Shown: positions 1-7,674 of the stretch, one piece after another
Numbering within the stretch: the first letter of the stretch is position 1
Layout of the letters: every line of letters starts with the position of its first letter
Origin: Bifiguratus adelaidae
Lineage: Eukaryota > Mucoromycota > Endogonomycetes > Endogonales
Length of the DNA stretch: 32,300 nt
Direction of reading: 5' to 3'
Assembly: GCA_002261195.1 (NCBI GenBank)
Contig: MVBO01000161.1
Location: 1-32,300, forward strand
Program-made: the position numbers and the translations under genes
The notes under the pieces: model-generated
The model's database searches: none
What the model saw: only the letters and a program-made list of their open reading frames with translations
Told to the model about the DNA's origin: nothing

Positions 1-1398
1 AGCACTGGAGGTCGCGAAAAGAATGGACACAATCATGCGCTACACCTGCCATCGAAAAACTTGAAAGAGTACGTGATGTCCGTGTTCATTCCGGTATAGC
101 GCCTGAACAAGGCATGCAGCGCGGTACCGAGACCTCTGTTCCTGATTTTGGACGCTTACGTTCTATTTTCACTGGATGTCAAGTTTGTGTCGCGGATTGT
201 CGGCGAAGGGAATTCACTGATCAACCGCGGGAGGACATGACGTTTGATGCATTCGTAGACGTGTTTGAAAGTCATCGCGGCTCACCGGACGATCCCATAG
301 AATGCGACGAAGGAACTCATGATCAAAGAGATTTGCTTTACCTGAAGGATTGGCACTTTGTGCGAGACCGTCCAGAATATGGCGCGTACACGGTTCCCGA
401 TATTTTTGCAGACGATTGGCTCAATGGATTCTGGGCTGCCAGGAAAGACACCGAGGATGACTATCGATTTTGCTACATGGGTGGACCGGGAACCTTTACA
501 CCACTTCACGCTGACGTCTACAGGTATGCGTGTAAATTGATATTCGCATGGAGGCTCACAGGTAAGCCGCAGGTCATATTCATGGTCGGCCAACATTACG
601 GGCATTAAACACTGGATATTCTTTCCGCCCGATCAACAACCGCTTTTGCGATCCGTAAAGACCGGCCAACCTCCCTACTTGATCTCCGAAGCTCTGGCTG
701 ACCCTGCCGAATATCCAAATGCGGCCAAGGCTGTACGCATCGACGTATGGCAATTTCCCGGCGAAACCATCTTTGTGCCATCCGGATGGTGGCATCAAGT
801 CATAAACGAATCCCACACCATCTCCATCAATCACAATTGGGCCAATGCTTGCAACTTGGTTTACCTATCCGAAAGCCTCGTGCACGACTGGATTCAGGCA
901 CGTTGGGATATCCGCGACCTTTGGCAAGACAAGATTATCACGGATGTGTACGAGTATGAGACGGTTGTCAATGATCTGGTTCGAGCCAATAGTGGGTGGG
1001 ATTGGGTTCTTCTTTTTCGCTTATTAGCTTGGGGTGTTGGACTGGTGCGTCAGCTACAGAACCCATCACAGCAACATGATAGGTTGACCTCGTGCGAGCA
1101 TCCGGGTCTTGAGGATGTGCGGCGCGACCTCTTTCCTTCATCCACGTTCATACTAGAGCAAATTCGAAAAGTACTGGACAGATTCCGGTTACCTTCTAAA
1201 CTTCCAGTCGAACATCTGCAGGAATTGCCGACTGATTGCTTGGCAAAGGATCTGGTGCAGCGATGGTACGAAGGTGATGATAAACACGTTCGCTTGGCCG
1301 AACTACATTTCTTTGTAGGGCAAGCTATACCCCATAGCACTGTTGTAAACTCTTTATACGACTGCGTGTGTACATTGTCAGATAGAACGGGATTCTAG
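1..1398 (+). CDS. JMJD4-like JmjC-domain 2-oxoglutarate/Fe(II) oxygenase (5' end outside the window)
   Basis: Exons <3-523 and 573-1398, joined over a 49-nt intron (524-572, GTATGC...GCAG); 448 residues are visible. The frame is open to the window edge and begins HWRSRKEWTQ, resembling the WRSRRRW segment of animal JMJD4, so the true start lies upstream and the ATG at 114 is internal. Iron ligands are visible: HAD at 507-515, and the distal His in PSGWWHQVINESHTISINHNW-type sequence near 780-840. The ITGIKHWIFFPP segment supplies the lysine expected to bind 2-oxoglutarate. The intron falls between HADVYR and SYSWSANI, and splicing restores the conserved strand order. Animal JMJD4 hydroxylates a lysine of translation termination factor eRF1; the same role here is inferred. 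The stop codon is 32 nt from that of the convergent neighbour. Confidence 0.88.
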
Positions 1399-1430
1399 AT
1401 CATAACACACGCATCAAAGTTACCCTCCGT

Positions 1431-2432
1431 CTAAGCAGACTGCTTTCGCAAATCGGACAGAATCTTGGCATAGTATTGCTCCACGGTGAGACATTGCTTG
1501 GTCACTTCGGGATACAATTCTGTCGTTGATAAATAGTCATCGGTGCGTTTGAGACCATCATGAAAATGAACATTACGCATGATTCGTAGCTAGAATGCAT
1601 TAGTACTTACCGACGACATCAATACGGAGTTTCCACTTACGCCAAAGTTCACTCGTGGATCCGTTGCTTGCTCAATCAGTTTCATCACTTCCTCCTCCGT
1701 AATCGGCTCGCCAATGGTCGGCCGTGGGCCACCGACACGAACCCATGACTCCACAAGTTGCTTTTGACTCGTCACGTTCACATCCACCATCACACGTTTA
1801 TTAATCGTGCGATCATCGGCAACAATTTCGGCCGTTAAACGCGAGTTGTCCTCCAAGGTCTGAGTTATGATCGGCGAGTCACCTGAACCCATGAACCGAA
1901 TCTCTTGGGGCGACAGAGAAAAGTCCGGATTAAGCGGGTTGCCAAACTTGCCAGCTCCAAACACCATCCATGGACCATTGTCAATAATGGTATACGGAAT
2001 ACCGCTCTCAAAGAGTGCTTGATGAAGCTCCAACTTTTCCCTAAAGCTCGGTACGAAGTCGGGTTCAATTCTGACATCACTGCCAAAATCCGAAGGCACG
2101 AATCGTTTGATATGGCCGACCCTCTTCATCGCTTTGATCAAGGTGAATTGCAACGAAATACCCGGAATAGGTGCACACGAAACCACGACAGTAATCCCCT
2201 TGAGCGCAGCGACAAGGCTTTCTTCGTCGGTCAAGTCACCTTGACGGACGACCACCTTGGCGTCTTCGAGTGCTTTGACCTTGTCCGGGTTTTCTTGAAA
2301 TGTCTTTGGTCGCATAAGCACAGCTACTTGGTACTTGGTTTGAAGAAAAGGTAAAAGAGACTTGCCCACTTGGCCCGTAGCACCAATCAAGAGTACGTTC
2401 TGGCTCGTAGGTTGCTCCACTATTCCTAACAT
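1431..2432 (-). CDS. NmrA/isoflavone-reductase-like NAD(P)-binding protein
   Basis: Exons 2432-1611 and 1589-1431, joined over a 21-nt intron; product 326 aa. The N-terminus (VLLIGATGQVGKSLLPFL) is the glycine-rich dinucleotide-binding turn of the NmrA/atypical short-chain dehydrogenase family. It is followed by the family's RFVPSDFG and PYTIIDNGPWM-type segments. Without splicing the protein ends at residue 280, right at the intron's own TAG. With splicing it gains 52 residues including DDYLSTTELYPEV, the ELYP-type C-terminus usual in fungal members. The family includes oxidoreductases and redox sensors, so substrate and role cannot be read from sequence. It is convergent with the JMJD4-like gene and divergent from profilin. 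Confidence 0.88.
1590..1610 (-). other. 21-nt spliceosomal intron
   Basis: Read on the minus strand it starts GTAAGT, carries TACTAAT overlapping the donor by one base, and ends CTAG. All three splicing signals are compressed into 21 nt. It is phase 0, a multiple of three, and its acceptor TAG is an in-frame stop if the intron is retained. The downstream frame encodes the conserved NmrA-family C-terminus. Confidence 0.82.
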
Positions 2433-2772
2433 GACGAAACAAAAAGTTAGAGCGAGGCTATGCTCGGAACGAGATGAATCGAAGGGCTGTGCATCAGGAT
2501 ATTGGGTTAGGGTAACGTTGCGCGCGTAGACACGTAGAATTGTTTGTTATCCATATTACAGAGGCCATGAGCATGCGCTACCAGCCTGCACTTGGAGCAT
2601 GCTTTGATCTACGGCGTTAGAGGTGCTACGTATGCCCGTCAATCCCACCGGTAGCTGTTCCTTTCTGAGTCCCTAATGTGTTTGGTGACGTAGGCAACAT
2701 TAAATTACGTCACAAAAAGTGATCCCAAAAGGCGAGCGCACAGAGCTTCTCGCTGCTGTTTATCATAAAACC
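2433..2772. promoter_or_regulatory. Divergent promoter between the NmrA-like gene and profilin, with paired CRE-like half sites
   Basis: This 340-bp spacer separates two divergent start codons. It contains TGACGTA at 2686-2692 and its exact inverted copy TACGTCA at 2706-2712, about 60-90 bp upstream of the profilin ATG. TGACGT is the core of CRE/ATF-type bZIP sites. GAGCATGC also occurs twice near 2570-2600. No clear TATA box was seen. The regulatory role is inferred from motif and position. Confidence 0.4.
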
Positions 2773-3302
2773 ATGTCTTGGCAACAATACGTCGACTCAA
2801 ACCTTGTAGGCACCGGCAAAGTCACCCAAGCTGCCATTTACGGTGCGCAAGGAGGGCTATGGGCTGCTTCATCGGGCTTCCAGGCAAGTCATCGCGTCAT
2901 TCATGCCGCTCAGGGTCTGATGATACCGTAGCTTCAGCCCAACGAGGTACAAGCTATTACCAAGGCGTTTTCAGATCCAAGTGACATTCGTGCCAACGGG
3001 TTGCACGTTAACAATGTCAAGTACTTTACACTAAGGGCCGACGACCGAGTTATCTATGGCAAGAAGGTAAGTGTTCTATCGAAGAGGGCGAGGGAACGGT
3101 ACTGATATGCGTAGAACGCGACCGGTGTTGTTCTCGCTAAGACCACTCAAGCAATTTTGATTGGTGTCTATGGCGAAGGCCAACAAGCTGGAGATGCTAA
3201 TAAGGTTGTAGAAGGCTTGGCCGACTACCTCATCAGTGTCGGATACGTGAGTATTGGATTGTATCTGCAGAGCGCATCAGCTAAACGTAAATGTTACAGT
3301 AA
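2773..3302 (+). CDS. Profilin
   Basis: Exons 2773-2883, 2932-3066, 3115-3246 and 3300-3302; product 126 aa, the usual fungal profilin length. The N-terminus MSWQQYVDSNLVGTGKVTQA and the C-terminus LADYLISVGY are diagnostic. Profilin binds G-actin and poly-proline proteins such as formins, and feeds actin assembly at growing tips. Intron 1 (2884-2931) is GC-AG, with donor CAG|GCAAGT. Intron 3 (3247-3299) splits TAC from TAA, so the last coding exon is only the stop codon. Reading through intron 3 would add a 30-odd-residue tail not found in the family. An AATAAA lies at 3400-3405. Confidence 0.95.
2884..2931 (+). other. GC-AG intron in profilin
   Basis: Donor CCAG|GCAAGT, acceptor CCGTAG, 48 nt, phase 0. 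No GT donor nearby keeps the frame, and splicing joins SSGFQ to LQPNEV as expected for profilin. The strong match around the GC (AG before, AAGT after) is typical of genuine GC-AG introns. Confidence 0.88.
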
Positions 3303-3399
3303 ACACTACATAAAATTGGAGAGGATACCAACGGGATTCTGATTGTCAGCTTTTCGTTTGAGTTCGTTGACATGTTCAAGGATGCGTTCTAGATACTTC

Positions 3400-3405
3400 A
3401 ATAAA
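3400..3405 (+). terminator. Polyadenylation signal AATAAA of profilin
   Basis: A canonical hexamer about 100 nt after the profilin stop codon and before the convergent MAPKK gene. Confidence 0.5.
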
Positions 3406-3565
3406 GTAGGATTGAACACTAAACGTCTATATTGGTATGTAAGGCTACAGGCTGACGAATTTACAATTACATGCAAGGGGGTAGATACATGAACTTTTCC
3501 TTTATATCATATGCTTGGGGGTATAGCGATTGGGATGTTCAGATGCCGGCAGGGAATTGACCGGC

Positions 3566-4974
3566 TCACCTGTTAACGCTTGCCGCCCAACCTTGCAAAT
3601 CCACCTTATGAGACATTGCATTCTGCAGATATGGATGCGACTGGAACAATTGCAGTGAGCCTCATCATTGCGACGAACGGAAAAAAACCACCTACCTTCA
3701 GCTCGCTTGGCGTTGCACGTTTGTCCACATCCTTCATGAGACACCGCGCCAAGAAATCTTCCAGATCCTCAGGATATTTGCCTGGGGGTAACGTTGGAAC
3801 CGCTTCATGGACAATGTGCTGTAGCAGCTCGAAGATACTGAGTGCAGTGCCGTCAGCAGGAAACGGAAATCTGCCGAGTGCAAGCTCCATGATGGTGATT
3901 CCCAAGGACCAAACATCCGATTTAACGGTATAGGGCGCGCCTTGTATCCGTTCTGGAGACATGTAAGATGATGTGCCGACAAAGGTGTCGGCAATTGAGT
4001 TGATGAGTTGACCAGAAACACCAAAGTCGCATATTTTGATCTGACCGCTAGAGTTGATCAACACGTTAGATGGTTTTACATCTAACAGGTATGTCAGCAA
4101 CATGCGCATCCACTTGAAGGCAAGTAAGGTGTCACTTACCACGATGGATAATCCTGTGATTATCATAGAGATAGATAAGTCCATCAACAACCTGGCGACG
4201 GCGATCAGCGGGGTACTCCACAAAACACCTCAAAGACTTACTGCATATGCTATCTGTGGCAATATGTCCATAGGAATCGGCCCATTCTTCTTGTAAATTT
4301 TGTCTAGAGAGCTAAGGAAAAGCGTGAATAAGAAAGATTAAGAGGGAATTCGCTGTGGACAGCTTACCCCACGTCCATATATTCCATGCAGATGTTGATG
4401 TCGCCTTCCGTCGTAAAAGCGCCATAAAATGACACGATATGTTCAGAGTTACAATCATGAGCAAATTGGAGCTCCCGCATGATTTGTTTTCGCACAGTAG
4501 GTTTCGCATCAATGTGAATGATCTGAACGCCATTACATGGTAAGCGAACGGTCTCCCGCACGACCATACACTTACCTTTCTAGCCATAACAGTTTCCGTA
4601 GGTATATGCATCACACGACAGACCGTCCCACCGTTACCAGCACCCAGTTCGCCCAGTGTCTTCAAGTCCTCAGCTCGCAGATCGAGTCGCAACTCTAGTC
4701 CAATCTCTAAACCGGAGAGATGCTCACAAAGCTTGCTGTAATCACTGCTACCACGTGGACGTGGTCGCTCGCGACTTGCCACTAGACCGGAGGTTGGTAA
4801 GCTGGAATTCCGCGGTCGGATGCCGTTGCTAGCTTCTGAAGAGAGCCGTGTTTTTGAACTTGCTGCCGTCGCATTCGCCAGAGTGTCTGTGCCTTCCGGT
4901 TCAATAACGTCATTTATAGAGTTGTCTAGCGTTAAGTTCTTAAAGTTCCGTTTCTTGCGAGAGTTATTGGCCAT
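3566..4974 (-). CDS. MAP kinase kinase (Ste7/Byr1/Fuz7 type)
   Basis: Exons 4974-4576, 4522-4368, 4311-4242, 4191-4140, 4081-3696 and 3640-3566; introns 50-58 nt; 378 aa. The start at 4974 gives MANNSRKKRNFKNLTL, a basic-plus-hydrophobic MAPK docking site. An in-frame ATG at 4995 would add seven residues. Kinase signatures are in order: LGAGNGGTV loop, IDAKPTVRKQIMREL, CMEYMDVGSLD hinge, HRDVKPSN, DFG, and the activation segment SIADTFVGTSSYMSPERI, whose Ser and Thr are the phosphorylation sites. The spliced C-terminus runs SHPYLQNAMSHKVDLQGWA, as in fungal MAPKKs. The pathway (mating, filamentation or integrity) cannot be fixed from sequence alone. It diverges from the dysferlin-domain gene with about 120 bp between starts. 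Confidence 0.95.
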
Positions 4975-5096
4975 AGTCGATGAACTGAACAGCATCTCTC
5001 ACGGCAAGCAATTGAAAGGAAGTGACAAGGTGGGAAAGTGTGACGTAGATAATGACCGCTTTTGGAACTCGCTGTCTTTTGCCTTGCGCTTCATGA
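4975..5096. promoter_or_regulatory. Compact divergent promoter of the MAPKK and dysferlin-domain genes
   Basis: About 120 bp lie between opposed start codons. A CRE-like TGACGTA stands at 5041-5047, the same heptamer as in the profilin promoter. No TATA box was seen. The regulatory role is inferred. Confidence 0.35.
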
Positions 5097-6645
5097 ATGG
5101 CAGCTGGAACAGGCTCGCCCCAACATGACAGCACAGGCGAGTGCTCAGGTGGTGTTCGCTTCTCACCGTCTCAGAACTCTGTCGGACCCAAACAAGTTCA
5201 GTCTAAAGTCGACAATACCAAAAGCGACTCGTCACCGTCACCTGCACCCGAGCTCCAGTACAACGGAGAAGCCGAACCTTCCAAACCTTCACATTCCTAT
5301 AGGCAGAATGCTGAACTCGGCGACGACCTTGTACTCCCGCACCCGACTCTGAAGGGGGACGAAGCATGGCCTTCCCTCAAGCAGAAGGGCCGCGAGCTCG
5401 AACAAAAGGTGACGCAGATGTACAAGGATACAGAAAGAAAACAGCGCACAGAGCCAGCTAGTCAAGAGCGTACACTTGATCAAGATGATGATGCAGGTCC
5501 GACGACACCAGCAATAGTAAACGGAAAGGTTGGAAAGCGAGAGATTGGCGGCGTCGAGTACGAATACGATGTGCTGTATGAATGTCAACGAGGGTGGGTG
5601 TCACTTACAGGTCTGTCAACGTGTGTACTCAGTTCTTTTCACAGCATGTATCTATTTGGATTGCCCAAGTACAGTGCGAAATCGTAAGCCTGATCGTTCG
5701 TCAGCATGAAAGAATCTCCTAAGTGTTAGCCAGGCTTATACAGTTCGATCCTCCGCCATGGTCCGATCGCGATCTCAAATATACACCTATGGACATCCAC
5801 AACTTTCAATTGCCGGATATGACATGGGAATGGGTTCGTATCGCCTGTCTCACGTTTTGAGGCACGTATGAAGTATACTAAACCCGGATCTTCTCAGGTC
5901 CACAATGAATGGCTCGCCGACATGACTGGGGATGTCGACGAAAGTAGGTGGCAGGTTTAAGTCAGTGTCGCGATTCATTGATTTCCTACCTAGATGGCTG
6001 GCGGTACGCTGTAAAATTTCACGGCTCAGTGTGGCATGGCAACTGTGATACTTTTCGCTCCTTTGTTCGCCGGCGCCGATGGATCAGACCACGTCGACGC
6101 ATTTTGTCTAGCAACGGTCAGCGTTCAGATTCCACCTCATCCGCTCCGCCTATTCGAAACACCACCTCGGACTCGTGTTCCGACAAGATTATACCGGTCG
6201 AGTTACCATCACGAAATGCGCCACTTGTCACCTCACCTAATACAGAAGAGGCAATGCCATCCTCATTGCCAAGCGACGTGAAAATCGACGAATTAGAGCG
6301 CGAGCTTACGGATAGACTGAGGAGCGCTCGACTAGACAGAGAAAAGACGAAAGCTTTCAAAGACTTCATCGAGGCTGGCGGAGACGAGGCAACAACTTTA
6401 TGTGCAACGCGTCTAAAAAGCTATTTGCAAGTCTTTGACTATGATCAAAGCAAAAGGACCTTCATAAAGGTAGTGCATGCAGACTAACCATCTTGGCACT
6501 AATGTCTTTTTAGCTCATCTTTGAACGACTTTCACAAAAGAAGGATAATGAACAATTATACCAATGGCAACAAGAAGCTCTCCGCTCTTTAGACTACTAC
6601 TCTGATTCTCAAGAACTAAGACAAGAGTTGCGATCGCGCATGTAA
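5097..6645 (+). CDS. Dysferlin (DysF)-domain protein, Mug65/Spo73-like
   Basis: Exons 5097-5593, 5645-5683, 5734-5833, 5898-5943, 5994-6469 and 6514-6645; 429 aa. After a disordered N-terminus (about 150 residues) comes a split DysF domain: YDVLYECQRGMYLFGLPKYS, then LIQFDPPPWSD, FQLPDMTWEWVHNEWLADM, DVDENGWRYAVKF and FVRRRRWIRPRRR. The aromatic/Arg pattern is typical of fungal DysF proteins, which include the meiotic Mug65 and Spo73 and peroxisomal Pex30-like proteins. A charged C-terminal helix follows. No membrane segment is seen, which fits Spo73/Mug65 better than Pex30. A role in membrane shaping during sporulation is inferred from those relatives. Intron 1 (51 nt) is in frame and stop-free, and intron 3 has an unusual GTTCGT donor. 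Confidence 0.85.
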
Positions 6646-6859
6646 AAGTAACATGGATGTGCATTCGAAAATAGCTCCGTAATGTATTTTTCCTTAAAAG
6701 GAAATTTTGTGTTACCTTGGCGCGAGTTGATATGATTGCTTATCCCGCACATCCTTCGTCTCTATCTCTCTCGTGCTACCTACTTGCTTATACCTCTCTA
6801 CGTCTCGCCTTGGCTGGCTGGTCTGGCTATAGTTGACGCTCCTGTCATTCTTTATCAAT
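6646..6859 (+). promoter_or_regulatory. Pyrimidine-rich promoter of the surface-protein gene
   Basis: The 214-bp spacer ends in a C/T-rich stretch (about 6755-6850, with TCTCTATCTCTCTC and repeated TGGCTGGC-like words) immediately before the ATG at 6860. CT-rich tracts upstream of the start are common in strongly expressed fungal genes. The role is inferred. Confidence 0.35.
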
Positions 6860-7609
6860 ATGAAACACATTTTCGTCGTCGCTGTCCTCGTGTGGTTGTG
6901 TGCTGTGGCCTTGGCCAGGGACACTAACCGTGCCTTGGAGAAGAGAGCTGGCCAAGCGAGTGCCTTGGTTATTCCCCTTGTTGGTAATGTTGGCTCTCAA
7001 GCTACTCCTACCGTTGCATCCGTTGCATCCGTTGCATCCAAGAAGGTAACCAAGATAACCACCACCAAGAAGACAACGGCAAAGAGCACCAAGAAGACAA
7101 CGACCACAAAGACCAAGGCCACTGTCAAGGCCGCAAGTATTCCCAGCATTGGCGTCTCACTACCCATTTCGCAACTGACGGGCTCAAAGACTACAGGAGT
7201 GCCTTTCATTTCGATCCCCAGCTCCGTTTCACCCATCATTACGCATAATCCAGCCCTGGTGACATCACATTCCTCAAGCACCAAGTTTGGATCCTCTAGC
7301 GGGAGCTCCAGTGCGTCCAGTGCGTCCAGTGCATCCAGTGCATCCATGTTTACCATCATTTACGCTCAAGCATCCAGTTATACAATGGCAGCTGCTTCGA
7401 TGCCCACGACGTACGTGACGACGCAAACAACCATAGGCCCTACTGGTCCTGTGGTTGTCTTGGCTACCGTTACCGGCTCTGCCTCTCCTGATCCCAACGT
7501 TCAGGCAGCTGCAGCCAACTTGAGTTCCTCCGCCCACGGATTTGGCGCGTCCCGCAACATGTTGCTTGGAACTCTCTTTGCTGCTGTTGTAGGTCTTCAT
7601 TTACTTTGA
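6860..7609 (+). CDS. Mucin-like Ser/Thr-rich, GPI-anchor-type cell-surface protein
   Basis: Single exon, 249 aa. The ATG at 6860 was chosen because it gives a classical signal peptide, MKHIFVVAVLVWLCAVALA, and nothing upstream improves it. A Kex2-type EKR site follows at about residue 30. The middle is low-complexity: VAS repeats, a Lys/Thr block (about residues 60-90), then Ser/Ala repeats and Thr-rich segments. These are probable O-mannosylation regions. The C-terminus has small residues (SSSAHGFGASRN) followed by a hydrophobic tail (MLLGTLFAAVVGLHLL), the layout of a GPI-attachment signal. It is probably a wall or plasma-membrane mannoprotein. No enzymatic domain is visible. It converges on the CUE-like gene with 65 nt between stops. 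Confidence 0.8.
   Translation: MKHIFVVAVLVWLCAVALARDTNRALEKRAGQASALVIPLVGNVGSQATPTVASVASVASKKVTKITTTKKTTAKSTKKTTTTKTKATVKAASIPSIGVSLPISQLTGSKTTGVPFISIPSSVSPIITHNPALVTSHSSSTKFGSSSGSSSASSASSASSASMFTIIYAQASSYTMAAASMPTTYVTTQTTIGPTGPVVVLATVTGSASPDPNVQAAAANLSSSAHGFGASRNMLLGTLFAAVVGLHLL
7012..7038 (+). repeat. Three tandem 9-bp units encoding VAS
   Basis: Three exact copies of CGTTGCATC in a row inside the mucin-like gene. The unit length keeps the frame, so copy-number change would lengthen or shorten the protein without a frameshift. Confidence 0.85.
7306..7346 (+). repeat. Tandem 9-bp minisatellite encoding Ser-Ala-Ser
   Basis: About four copies of a CCAGTGCRT unit, two with G and two with A at the R position, encode SASSASSASSAS. 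The ordered substitution suggests local duplication. Confidence 0.8.
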
Positions 7610-7674
7610 AGAGATTATTGAATACATGGATGTACGTGATATCATAAAGTTTTGAAACGCATTTAAGATGATCG

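Noticed and set aside
6997-7600. Minus-strand frames opposite the mucin-like gene
   Set aside because: They encode only low-complexity mirror sequence of the coding repeats.
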